Shown piece by piece: positions 1 to 7,870 of a stretch of 64,000 nt of DNA. The position numbers and the translations under genes are program-made. Below the pieces are notes generated by a model, which worked only from the letters and a program-made list of their open reading frames with translations, had not been told where the DNA came from and did no database searches. The DNA lies in assembly GCA_017547165.1 (NCBI GenBank), contig JAFYQK010000025.1, positions 1-64,000 on the forward strand, written 5' to 3'. Positions within the stretch are counted from its first letter, which is position 1. Each line of letters starts with the position of its first letter. Source of the DNA: Bacteroidaceae bacterium. Lineage in GTDB: Bacteria > Bacteroidota > Bacteroidia > Bacteroidales > Bacteroidaceae.

Positions 1-138
1 GCACATGATGAAGATGATGTTGGGACGAGTGCCCTGAGCACCACCACCTGTCTGTTGCTCTGTCTGCGCCACCACCGTACCACCTGCCATTGGCAAGAGT
101 CCCATTGCGGCCATAATCATTTGTCTAACTTTAGTCAT
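1..138 (-). CDS. Sulfatase, N-terminal fragment (cut by window edge)
   Basis: The first 46 codons are visible and the gene runs off the left edge. They encode a hydrophobic signal-peptide-like start (MTKVRQMIMAAMGLLPMAGG), a Gln/Gly-rich linker, then RPNIIFIMC, the opening strand of the alkaline-phosphatase/sulfatase fold that normally continues with paired metal-binding Asp residues. The product is inferred to be an exported sulfatase that would need its active-site Cys/Ser converted to formylglycine. An anaerobic maturase that does this lies at 48455-49636. The active-site motif is outside the window, so the substrate class cannot be judged. Confidence 0.75.
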   Translation of the reverse strand, partial: MTKVRQMIMAAMGLLPMAGGTVVAQTEQQTGGGAQGTRPNIIFIMC

Positions 139-214
139 AAGTATTATCTATTTGCCCCCCTATGTTCTATTTTTCTCGCCCGCATCCTTCCAATGCAAGG
201 GCAAAATCACACTA

Positions 215-222
215 CAAATATA
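215..222 (-). promoter_or_regulatory. Putative -7 box for the sulfatase gene
   Basis: The minus strand reads TATATTTG, matching the Bacteroidota -7 consensus TAnnTTTG, about 77 nt upstream of the sulfatase ATG. No convincing TTTG -33 box lies at the expected spacing, so this is tentative. Confidence 0.35.
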
Positions 223-233
223 TAACATTTTAT

Positions 234-269
234 CCACCCCCCAGAAGCAAGAAAACTTCTAAGGGGAGG
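234..269 (-). terminator. Hairpin downstream of fumarase
   Basis: CC-a-CCCC-cc-AGAAG pairs with CTTCT-aa-GGGG-a-GG around an 8-nt loop, about 110 nt past the fumarase stop. No T-run follows directly, so it may be a terminator or an RNA-stabilising hairpin. Confidence 0.35.
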
Positions 270-381
270 AAATATAAAATAGTTTAAAACTGCGCAAGCA
301 TCATAGAAGAGCAAAATCATATACCATAAAATAGCGACATGCTCCATCTATTGCTTCCTTGCTACAAGCAAATTTCTTTTT

Positions 382-2031
382 TTACAGGATAGTACAACCT
401 GGGCAGGACTTAAGTTGCTTGAAGAAGTCATTGCCCTTGTCGTCAACCAGAATAAAGGCAGGGAAGTCCTCAACCTCAATCTTCCAGATGGCTTCCATGC
501 CGAGTTCGGGATACTCAACGCACTCGATAGACTTGATGTTGTTCTGTGCAAGGATAGCAGCAGGACCACCGATAGAACCAAGATAGAAACCGCCGTGGTC
601 CTTACAAGCACGTGTAACATCCTCGCTACGGTTACCCTTTGCCAACATAATCATAGAACCGCCGTTGTCCTGGAACTCATATACATAGGGGTCCATACGA
701 CCTGCTGTGGTGGGGCCCATAGAGCCACATGCCATGCCGGCAGGAGTCTTGGCGGGACCTGCATAATAAACGGGATGGTCCTTCATATATTGAGGCATAC
801 CCTCGCCAGCATCCAAACGAGCCTTGAGCTTGGCGTGAGCAATGTCGCGACCTACGATGATGGTGCCGTTAAGGCTAAGGCGTGTGCCGATGGGATAGTT
901 AGACAACTGCTTGCAAACATCCGCCATGGGCTGGTTGAGATCTACCTTGACAACATCACCCTCGCCAGCATTGCGCAACTCCTCGGGAATGAGTTCGTAT
1001 GGTTTGTCGTCCATCTTCTCAATCCAGATACCCTGCTCGTTAATCTTACACTTGATGTTACGGTCGGCCGAACAGCTAACACCCAAACCAATGGGACAGC
1101 TGGCACCATGACGGGGGAGACGAATCACGCGAACATCGTGAGCCATGTACTTGCCACCGAATTGTGCACCAAGACCAATCTTGTAGCACTCCTGCAAGAG
1201 CTGCTGCTCGAGTTCCACATCGCGGAAAGCACGGCCAGTCTCGTCGCCCGTAGTAGGTAGTGTGTCGTAATAGTGAGTAGACGCCAACTTAACGGTGAGC
1301 AAGTTGCGCTCGGCACTGGTACCACCGATAACAATGGCAATGTGGTAGGGAGGACAAGCAGCTGTGCCCAGACTCTTCATCTTCTCAACAAGGAAGGGGA
1401 TTAGAGTGCCGGGATTCTGAATGCGAGCCTTTGTCTCCTGATAGAGATATGTCTTGTTGGCAGAACCACCACCCTTAGTAACGCAAAGGAAGTGATACTC
1501 CATACCCTCGGTAGCCTCAATATCAATCTGTGCGGGAAGGTTGCACTTGGTGTTCACCTCGTTGTACATATCGAGAGGAGCGTTCTGGCTATAGCGCAGG
1601 TTGCACTCGGTGTAGGTTTTGTACACACCAAGAGAGAGAGCCTCCTCGTCGCAGAAACCTGTCCACACCTGCTGACCCTTCTCACCATGGATGATAGCAG
1701 TACCGGTGTCTTGACACAAAGGCAGAAGACCCTTGCAAGCCACCTCAGCATTGCGAAGGAAGGTGAGAGCAACATACTTGTCGTTCTCGCTTGCCTCGAG
1801 GTCGCGCAAAATCTTTGCCACCTGCTCGTTGTGAGAGCGGCGTAACATGAAACTAACATCGCGGAAAGCCTGATTGGACATACGGGTCAATGCCTCGGGA
1901 GTAACCTTCAGAATCTTGTGACCCTCAAACTCGCTGACGGAGACACCCTCCTTTGTCAGCAAATAATACTCAGTGTCGTCCTTGCCCAACTGGAACATAG
2001 GAGCGTACTTGAACTCTGGTACTTGTGCCAT
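382..2031 (-). CDS. fumB: Fumarate hydratase, class I (iron-sulfur)
   Basis: Interconverts fumarate and malate; in anaerobic Bacteroidales it works mainly toward fumarate in the reductive branch feeding fumarate reductase. At 549 aa it has the length of class I fumarases with fused alpha and beta parts. Visible features are the first cluster ligand in LCQDTGT (Cys106), further Cys in the [15 protein letters not shown] and [14 protein letters not shown] segments, the KGGGSANK substrate loop, and the C-terminal beta domain with HAKLKARLD and [12 protein letters not shown]. The [4Fe-4S] cluster makes it oxygen-sensitive. It is last in a run of minus-strand genes starting at rsmI, 47 nt after the M15 peptidase. 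The symbol is by family only; fumA would serve equally. Confidence 0.95.
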   Translation of the reverse strand: MAQVPEFKYAPMFQLGKDDTEYYLLTKEGVSVSEFEGHKILKVTPEALTRMSNQAFRDVSFMLRRSHNEQVAKILRDLEASENDKYVALTFLRNAEVACKGLLPLCQDTGTAIIHGEKGQQVWTGFCDEEALSLGVYKTYTECNLRYSQNAPLDMYNEVNTKCNLPAQIDIEATEGMEYHFLCVTKGGGSANKTYLYQETKARIQNPGTLIPFLVEKMKSLGTAACPPYHIAIVIGGTSAERNLLTVKLASTHYYDTLPTTGDETGRAFRDVELEQQLLQECYKIGLGAQFGGKYMAHDVRVIRLPRHGASCPIGLGVSCSADRNIKCKINEQGIWIEKMDDKPYELIPEELRNAGEGDVVKVDLNQPMADVCKQLSNYPIGTRLSLNGTIIVGRDIAHAKLKARLDAGEGMPQYMKDHPVYYAGPAKTPAGMACGSMGPTTAGRMDPYVYEFQDNGGSMIMLAKGNRSEDVTRACKDHGGFYLGSIGGPAAILAQNNIKSIECVEYPELGMEAIWKIEVEDFPAFILVDDKGNDFFKQLKSCPGCTIL

Positions 2032-2078
2032 AGTTTGATACTTTGATTATAGGTTTATTATATAGTATTCATTATGTT

Positions 2079-2747
2079 TCACTTCTCGAAATGATGGTAG
2101 TCCTTGAGCGAGCGCCATGAACCTCCCCATCGGAAGCCCCTCTCTCTGAAGAGGCGATAGCATAGGTCGGAAGTATCTATCTTTCCCGGGATATCACTAC
2201 GCGAGGTTCGCTTGTGTGCATAGGATTTACCCTGACGAGGCAACACTTTGCCCGATTTCACAAAAAGGCAGGGATTGAAGAGAGGATTCACATCCACGGC
2301 CATGCCCCTGCTATGTTTAGACAACACCTTCACACCATACACCTTGCGATAGCAGAACGATGAGGTGTTGTTGCTGGCCATAGAAAGAGTGTCGTTGGCT
2401 TCGAAATCATCAACAAGTCTGATGCTGGCTATCGGATAGCGTGCCTCGTAGAGCCTACGAAAGATATACACAACATCAGCGGCTATGGCACGATTGCATA
2501 CCATCTGCCCCACATGCTCCTGTCCTTCGAAATCGACATACGACAACTCGAGATAACACAACTCGCCACGAGCTATGCGACACTCCCTGGGATAGGACTT
2601 ACCCTGCATTTTGTTCCAGATGCTGTCGGGCACCTCCACCGAGGTAAACACCTGGGCAAATATTTTAATTGGCAACAAGAGAAGCACTATCATTGCCACA
2701 GATACGAGTGGCCAAACCATGCTTGATTTTAATCTCCTGCTATGCAT
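2079..2747 (-). CDS. Exported M15 family metallopeptidase
   Basis: 222 aa with an N-terminal hydrophobic segment (about residues 11-32) ending in IFAQ, a probable Sec signal peptide. The M15 zinc site is visible: HSRGMAVD gives His145 and Asp152, and DYHHF near the C-terminus gives the third ligand (His219). Flanking motifs DLCYRLF and GFRWGGSWRS match D-Ala-D-Ala carboxypeptidase / L-Ala-D-Glu endopeptidase relatives, so a role in trimming peptidoglycan peptides in the periplasm is likely. It lies 30 nt downstream of the AI-2E family permease gene and reads as part of the same run. Exact bond specificity cannot be read from sequence. Confidence 0.85.
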   Translation of the reverse strand: MHSRRLKSSMVWPLVSVAMIVLLLLPIKIFAQVFTSVEVPDSIWNKMQGKSYPRECRIARGELCYLELSYVDFEGQEHVGQMVCNRAIAADVVYIFRRLYEARYPIASIRLVDDFEANDTLSMASNNTSSFCYRKVYGVKVLSKHSRGMAVDVNPLFNPCLFVKSGKVLPRQGKSYAHKRTSRSDIPGKIDTSDLCYRLFRERGFRWGGSWRSLKDYHHFEK

Positions 2748-2777
2748 ATAATATATGTAACTCTTTCCGCCTGTAAC

Positions 2778-3896
2778 CTATTCCTTTAGAATAAATCTCT
2801 TATAATAAGACCACCCTAGCGTTGTAAGTGGCAATGCTACAACAAAGCCAATGACACCCAACAGGCTTCCCCATATCGAGAGCGAGAGCAATATTATAGC
2901 TGGTTTCAGTCCCATGCTCTTGCCCATTATCTTGGGAACCAAGAAGAGGTCTTGGATAGCCTGCACAACACAAAATACCGCAATTGTCATCAGTGCTATG
3001 CCCCAAAAACTCTCTCCCGTATCGTGTGCCTTGAGCAATGCCAATATTATGGTGGGAATGAAACCCAAAGTCTGTGCATAAGGCACCATATTGAGCAATC
3101 CTATAAACAGGCCTAAACCAATGGCCATAGGGAAGTCGATAATCAGGAAACCGATGCTAAAGAGAATGCCCACGAGAAAGGCAACCGTAGCTTGTCCGCG
3201 AAAATAAGCGTTCATCTCGCGCTTGACATCAGATGCCAGATGGTGAGCCTTGTTACGATAGGCACGAGGCACTATCAATATCCAGTTCTTGTTGATATTC
3301 TCATAGTCGATAAGCAGAAATATGAGATAAAGCAGCACCATAAGTAAACTGATACCAAACCACACTACATTCATTGTGCCAGATATCACGCCCCACGACT
3401 GACTAAATGCCGTCTTGATGGCATCCATTACCTTATCGTTCTGAAACAATCGGATTATGGTGTTGCTATCTAAATGATGTATAATATACTTGAGACGAGC
3501 AGGAATGTCTGTACCCGAGAGATAGGTTGAGGCATAGGCAATGAGGTCATCGGAGAGTTGTGACAATTGGCGAATTGCAGAAGGCACGGTAATTATTACC
3601 AACAAGGCAACAAACGCACATACCAATGTCAATGCCACTCCAATGCTCAGCAAGCGGAAACGCAAACGGCATTTATTTTCTAGGAAGGTAATCACTGGAT
3701 ATATAAGATATGCCAACAACCATGCCAAGAAGAAAGGCCATAACACACCGCCCAATGCCTTGAGCAGATAATATACCGCTACCGCCCCCAAAAGTATGAG
3801 CAATCCCCTCACAAAACGATCAAAGGTTATTGCCTCGGAAAACAGTCCAACCCTGTCCTTCACATCATGCATTTGCTTGTTCTTATCTGATGACAT
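2778..3896 (-). CDS. AI-2E family transporter (PerM/YdiK type permease)
   Basis: A 372-aa polytopic inner-membrane protein. A hydrophilic N-terminus (about 25 residues) is followed by two to three membrane segments around residues 30-100, a soluble stretch around 110-165, and further segments to the end (for example LLMVLLYLIFLLIDYENI, GLGLFIGLLNMVPY, GSLLGVIGFVVALPLTTLGWSYYKR). The layout fits the AI-2E transporter family. Members include exporters of signalling molecules and Na+/H+ antiporters, so the substrate is not known. It sits 39 nt downstream of hflX. Confidence 0.88.
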   Translation of the reverse strand: MSSDKNKQMHDVKDRVGLFSEAITFDRFVRGLLILLGAVAVYYLLKALGGVLWPFFLAWLLAYLIYPVITFLENKCRLRFRLLSIGVALTLVCAFVALLVIITVPSAIRQLSQLSDDLIAYASTYLSGTDIPARLKYIIHHLDSNTIIRLFQNDKVMDAIKTAFSQSWGVISGTMNVVWFGISLLMVLLYLIFLLIDYENINKNWILIVPRAYRNKAHHLASDVKREMNAYFRGQATVAFLVGILFSIGFLIIDFPMAIGLGLFIGLLNMVPYAQTLGFIPTIILALLKAHDTGESFWGIALMTIAVFCVVQAIQDLFLVPKIMGKSMGLKPAIILLSLSIWGSLLGVIGFVVALPLTTLGWSYYKRFILKE

Positions 3897-3935
3897 ACCT
3901 ATTCCTTAAACTGAAAAAGTCTTTTGTTCTGATGA

Positions 3936-5264
3936 CTATTCTTGCTCCTCGTAATGTTCGAAGAGGAAATCATTGTAGGGATACTTCTGCACATGCATCT
4001 CGCGCACCCTGTTGTAGAGCACCTGACGCAAGGTGTCGTAACCAGTCTTTTCCAAAGCCGAGATAAACAGACACTCACCTGACAGGCGGGTCATCCAAGT
4101 GTGAATAAGGTCGTCGAGCGAAACATTCTCCTTTGTAGCAGGAGTAAGGTCGTCAGCATCCTTCTCTACCCAACGGTAAGCATCTACCTTATTGAAAATT
4201 ATCATCGAAGGTTTATCGGCACAGCCCAAATCGGCCAAAGTCTTCTCCACCACCTTTATTTGGTCTTCAAACTCGGGATGCGAGATGTCTACCACATGCA
4301 GGAGCATGTCAGCCTCACGCACCTCGTCCAGAGTGCTCTTGAACGAATCCACCAAATCGTGAGGCAACTTGCGGATAAAACCTACCGTATCTGATAGCAA
4401 GAAGGGCAAATTGTCAACAATAACCTTGCGAACCGTTGTATCAAGCGTTGCAAAGAGCTTGTTCTCGGCAAACACCTCGCTCTTTGAGAGCAGGTTCATC
4501 AGCGTAGACTTTCCCACATTGGTATATCCTACCAGCGCAACACGAATCATTCTACCGCGGTTGCTTCGCTGAGTGGTTTTCTGCTTGTCTATCTCGGCCA
4601 AACGCTGTTTGAGAAGAGACATACGGTTAAGGATGATACGGCGGTCCATCTCCAACTGCGTCTCACCCGGACCACGCAAACCTACCGAGCCCTTTCCGCC
4701 ACCGCTACCCGAGCCACCGCCCTGTCGTTCCAGGTGAGTCCAAAGGCGTTGCAAGCGTGGGAGCATATAGCGATACTGAGCCAATTCCACTTGTGTCTTG
4801 GCATTGGCCGTCTGGGCACGCATGGCAAAGATATCCAATATCAGAGAAGTTCTGTCAAGCACCTTCACCTTCAGTTCCTTCTCGATATTGCGCAACTGCT
4901 TTGCCGAGAGTTCGTCGTCGAAGATAACCATGGATACATAGCGCTCTGCATCTTCCTCGGCCTCTATCCATTGGCGTATCTCCTGTAGTTTTCCTATACC
5001 AAGATAGGTTACGCTCGATGGTCCGTTGAGGCGCTGAGTGAAACGCTTTACCGTGCGAGCGCCTGCCGTCTCGGCCAGGAACTCCAATTCGTCAAGATAC
5101 TCTGTTGTCTTGCGCTCATTCTGCTGAGGGGTGATGATACCAACCAATATAGCCGTTTCTTCGCTCTCGCCAGTGATGTCGCTACTTAACACCTTGCCCA
5201 TGCCATCCTCGAAAGGCAGACTTGAACGAGATGAATTATAATATTTGCTTCTTGTTGTCTTCAT
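3936..5264 (-). CDS. hflX: GTPase HflX
   Basis: A 442-aa ribosome-associated GTPase that splits stalled or heat-damaged 70S ribosomes. The N-terminal HflX domain contains VIFDDELS (about 113-120), followed by a coiled linker, the Gly-rich patch GGGSGSGGGKGSVGLRGPGE (182-201) and the G domain: G1 GYTNVGKS (246-253), G2 LDTTV (about 274-278), G3 DTVGF (292-296) and G4 NKVD. The stop is 39 nt before the permease gene, and the lipoprotein gene upstream ends only 8 nt before this start, which suggests cotranscription. Confidence 0.95.
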   Translation of the reverse strand: MKTTRSKYYNSSRSSLPFEDGMGKVLSSDITGESEETAILVGIITPQQNERKTTEYLDELEFLAETAGARTVKRFTQRLNGPSSVTYLGIGKLQEIRQWIEAEEDAERYVSMVIFDDELSAKQLRNIEKELKVKVLDRTSLILDIFAMRAQTANAKTQVELAQYRYMLPRLQRLWTHLERQGGGSGSGGGKGSVGLRGPGETQLEMDRRIILNRMSLLKQRLAEIDKQKTTQRSNRGRMIRVALVGYTNVGKSTLMNLLSKSEVFAENKLFATLDTTVRKVIVDNLPFLLSDTVGFIRKLPHDLVDSFKSTLDEVREADMLLHVVDISHPEFEDQIKVVEKTLADLGCADKPSMIIFNKVDAYRWVEKDADDLTPATKENVSLDDLIHTWMTRLSGECLFISALEKTGYDTLRQVLYNRVREMHVQKYPYNDFLFEHYEEQE

Positions 5265-5272
5265 TATGTGTT

Positions 5273-6124
5273 TTACTTAACCTGCATCACAAGGAACTTG
5301 CTCACCGACCAGAACTTCTCCGGATTAAGTATGTGAAGGTCAAAATTATCGTTACCATCCTTCGAGAGCATATAACTGTCGCTTGGATGAGTGGTGAGAA
5401 TACGGGCCGACTTGCTATAAGTCTTTATGTTCTGAGTCTCACGAATGTCTATCTGAGTGAAGTACTCCTTGTTGAAATTGCCATTTCTTAGCACCTCACC
5501 ATCGTTCAGTATGCCCTGCTCCTTCAGTTCGCGCTTGGTGCCATACACAAACCATGCGGCATGCAGTTCGGAATCCTGCTGATTCACCTTCTCGGTCTGT
5601 TCCGCATTAACCTCCTTCAATTGCGCCACATTCTGCGCCAGAGTGTCAATAGTGCCAGTCTGTGCCAATATTGTCGAATCCTTTTCCGCAATTGTGGCCT
5701 GCAGGTTCTGTATGCGCAAAGTCTGCTCCTCCACCTGCGATTGCAATGCCTCAACCAGCGATTTCATTTTGTCGTTCTTGAAACGGCTCGCATTCAGCTT
5801 CTCTTTCAGTTGCGACACAAGTTCGCGGTTCTGACGCATAGCCTCACTGATGAACTCCATGTTGTCACGAATGATTTCGCGCGATGATGCCGACTCAATG
5901 TTTCCGTCGGCCACGGTAACACGACCCTCGGCCTCTGCTATGCGGCGCACACCCTCCTGCACCTCTGTCACCATCTCCACCAACTCGTTGAGTTCCGCAT
6001 CCTTACCCTCAACAATGGTCTGCAACGAGTCTATCTGGCTCTGCATACTGTTATCGCTTTGATTTGTATTCTGGCATGCTGCCATTGCCATGCAACATGC
6101 AACAATTAAAAATAGCTTTTTCAT
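5273..6124 (-). CDS. Coiled-coil lipoprotein of unknown function
   Basis: 283 aa. MKKLFLIVACCMAMAACQ is a lipoprotein signal with the lipobox ending in MAAC (lipidated Cys17 predicted). Residues about 25-190 are rich in Q, E, L and K with heptad spacing, indicating a long coiled coil. The C-terminal 90 residues form a globular part (HAAWFVYGTKRELKEQGIL and the FWSVSKFLVMQVK end). I do not recognise a characterised family. Its place between rsmI and hflX suggests only a shared transcript. Confidence 0.75.
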   Translation of the reverse strand: MKKLFLIVACCMAMAACQNTNQSDNSMQSQIDSLQTIVEGKDAELNELVEMVTEVQEGVRRIAEAEGRVTVADGNIESASSREIIRDNMEFISEAMRQNRELVSQLKEKLNASRFKNDKMKSLVEALQSQVEEQTLRIQNLQATIAEKDSTILAQTGTIDTLAQNVAQLKEVNAEQTEKVNQQDSELHAAWFVYGTKRELKEQGILNDGEVLRNGNFNKEYFTQIDIRETQNIKTYSKSARILTTHPSDSYMLSKDGNDNFDLHILNPEKFWSVSKFLVMQVK

Positions 6125-6156
6125 AGGTTTGTTATTTTAATGAAACGGATTATCTG

Positions 6157-6921
6157 TTAAAGTTGCTTGTTTCTGTATTTGCTGAAATGCTTCTGCTGGG
6201 GCTCGTCGGGCGATTCCGCCTTTTTCTTCTCGGTCTGGAGCGCATCGTTCTCGTCGCATCCAGCCACCACTATCACGAACTCTCCACGGGGTTCCGTTGC
6301 CTCGAAATGCGCCAACACCTCCTCTATCGTGCCTCTGACACTCTCCTCGTGCAACTTGCTTATCTCTCGGCATGCGCTGCATTGGCGGTCCTTGCCAAAA
6401 ACTTCGGCAAACTGCTGAAGAGCCTTCACAACACGATGCGGACTCTCGTAGAATATCATCGTGCGCTCCTCATACTTCAGGGTTTCCAGGCGAGTCTGTC
6501 TACCCTTCTTCTGGGGCAGGAAACCCTCAAAGCAAAATCTATCGCATGGCAAACCGCTGCTCACCAGAGCCGGCACAAAGGCGGTGGCACCAGGCAACGT
6601 TATAACCTCAACCCCTGCCCTTATGGCCTCGCGGGCAACAAGAAAACCGGGATCGCTGATAGCCGGAGTGCCTGCATCGCTCACCACCGCGATATTTTCG
6701 CCACCCATCAACCGGTCCACTATAGTCTTCACCGTCTGATGCTCATTAAACTTATGATACGAAAGCATTGGCTTGTGAATATCAAAATGGCGAAACAAAT
6801 TGCTGCTGGTACGAGTATCCTCGGCCAAAATCAAATCGCATTCGCGCAAAACCCTCAAGGCACGAGCCGTAATGTCTTCCAAATTACCCACCGGAGTAGG
6901 CACCAAATACAGTATTCCCAT
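6157..6921 (-). CDS. rsmI: 16S rRNA 2'-O-ribose C1402 methyltransferase RsmI
   Basis: Methylates the 2'-OH of C1402 in the ribosomal P site using S-adenosylmethionine. The tetrapyrrole-methylase fold starts with LYLVPTPVGNLEDIT and continues with LAEDTRTS, VSDAGTPAISDPG, LPGATAFVPALVSSGLP and a YESPHRV stretch, the usual RsmI signatures. I use the ATG at 6921 (254 aa) rather than the upstream one at 6951, because a TAAATTTG -7 box at 6939-6946 places transcription start below 6951. The C-terminal tail is short and lysine-rich. It is first in the minus-strand run toward hflX. Confidence 0.93.
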   Translation of the reverse strand: MGILYLVPTPVGNLEDITARALRVLRECDLILAEDTRTSSNLFRHFDIHKPMLSYHKFNEHQTVKTIVDRLMGGENIAVVSDAGTPAISDPGFLVAREAIRAGVEVITLPGATAFVPALVSSGLPCDRFCFEGFLPQKKGRQTRLETLKYEERTMIFYESPHRVVKALQQFAEVFGKDRQCSACREISKLHEESVRGTIEEVLAHFEATEPRGEFVIVVAGCDENDALQTEKKKAESPDEPQQKHFSKYRNKQL

Positions 6922-6938
6922 TATAACTATTGTGTGCA

Positions 6939-6946
6939 CAAATTTA
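6939..6946 (-). promoter_or_regulatory. -7 promoter box for the rsmI run
   Basis: The minus strand reads TAAATTTG, an exact TAnnTTTG match. Expected transcription start is near 6932, giving a leader of roughly 10 nt before the chosen rsmI ATG. The -33 region is not recognisable. Confidence 0.5.
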
Positions 6947-7040
6947 AGCATAATATTTTAAATCTGCCATTCCGCTATGCCTAAAAATGATTTTGTCTAA
7001 TATTTATTAGTCATTCCACCACAGGCTTTAATATAATTTG

Positions 7041-7048
7041 TAACTTTG
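7041..7048 (+). promoter_or_regulatory. -7 promoter box for tdk
   Basis: TAACTTTG exactly matches TAnnTTTG. Transcription would start at about 7054-7056, on or next to the first ATG. Either the mRNA is leaderless or the in-frame ATG at 7084 is used. Confidence 0.5.
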
Positions 7049-7053
7049 TAAGC

Positions 7054-7659
7054 ATGAAAGATGTAACAAACAGCAATGGAGAGATGATGCGCCGTGGACG
7101 CATCGAGGTTATTTGCGGTTCCATGTTCTCCGGAAAAACCGAAGAACTCATAAGAAGAATAAAGCGAGCCATGTTCGCTCGCCAGAAGGTGGAGATATTC
7201 AAACCGGCAATAGACACCAGATACAGCGAAGCCGATGTTGTGAGCCACGAGGGCAATAGCATCCCCAGCACCCCCATCGACTCAAGTGCAAGCCTTCTGC
7301 TCCTGGCTCAAGGTTATGATGTTATAGGTATCGACGAGGCACAGTTCTTCGATGAAAACATCGTCGATGTATGCAACCAACTGGCCAATCAGGGCATACG
7401 CATCATTGTTGCCGGACTGGATTTGGATTTCAAGGGAGTGCCCTTTGGCCCCATGCCCCAGTTGCTTGCCATAGCCGACGAGGTTAGCAAAGTGCATGCC
7501 ATCTGCGTACATTGCGGAGCCCTGGCCTATGTGAGCCACCGCCTTGTAAATATAGAAAAACAGGTGCTCCTTGGAGAGAAAACCGAATACGAACCTTTGT
7601 GTCGCGAATGTTATAAAAAGGCGATGCAAGAAAGCAATGGTGAAGAAAATATTGCCTAA
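7054..7659 (+). CDS. tdk: Thymidine kinase
   Basis: Phosphorylates thymidine to dTMP with ATP in the salvage pathway. 201 aa with Walker A GSMFSGKT (22-29), the Mg/base-site motif DEAQ (94-97), the lasso-like region with FKGVPFG, and a structural zinc site of four Cys (CVHC at 151-154, CREC at 183-186), all typical of type II bacterial kinases. The start is uncertain: ATG 7054 coincides with the predicted transcript 5' end, while ATG 7084 ([12 protein letters not shown]) would also give a complete enzyme. It diverges from rsmI. Confidence 0.95.
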   Translation: MKDVTNSNGEMMRRGRIEVICGSMFSGKTEELIRRIKRAMFARQKVEIFKPAIDTRYSEADVVSHEGNSIPSTPIDSSASLLLLAQGYDVIGIDEAQFFDENIVDVCNQLANQGIRIIVAGLDLDFKGVPFGPMPQLLAIADEVSKVHAICVHCGALAYVSHRLVNIEKQVLLGEKTEYEPLCRECYKKAMQESNGEENIA

Positions 7660-7707
7660 TGTGAAACTTTTTCAGGCAAACTGCCTCTGCATTTCATTAT
7701 TTATTTA

Positions 7708-7715
7708 TATCTTTG
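7708..7715 (+). promoter_or_regulatory. -7 promoter box for tRNA-Leu
   Basis: TATCTTTG matches TAnnTTTG and lies about 45 nt before the tRNA 5' end. The -33 element is not clear. The short gap before the tRNA would be a processed leader. Confidence 0.5.
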
Positions 7716-7759
7716 CAACCGCTAAAGCGTTTTCCGCGCCATTAGCAATCATAGATTGC

Positions 7760-7844
7760 GCCCAGATGGTGGAATTGGTAGACACGAGGGACTTAAAATC
7801 CCTTGACCATTGCGGTCGTACGGGTTCGAGTCCCGTTCCGGGCA
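7760..7844 (+). tRNA. tRNA-Leu (anticodon TAA)
   Basis: Folds as a class II tRNA: acceptor GCCCAGA/TCCGGGC, D arm with AATTGGTAGAC, anticodon stem AGGGA/TCCCT with loop CTTAAAA (TAA), long variable arm TGACC/GGTCG, T arm ACGGG-TTCGAGT-CCCGT and discriminator A73, as expected for Leu. CCA is not encoded. The acceptor stem carries an A5-C68 mismatch. Confidence 0.96.
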
Positions 7845-7870
7845 CAATTACTGATAATGAAAATCGCCCC

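Noticed and set aside
415..1260. 281-codon plus-strand ORF opposite fumarase
   Set aside because: Lies fully antisense to a clear class I fumarase; its translation is low in recognisable motifs and is a codon-bias shadow.
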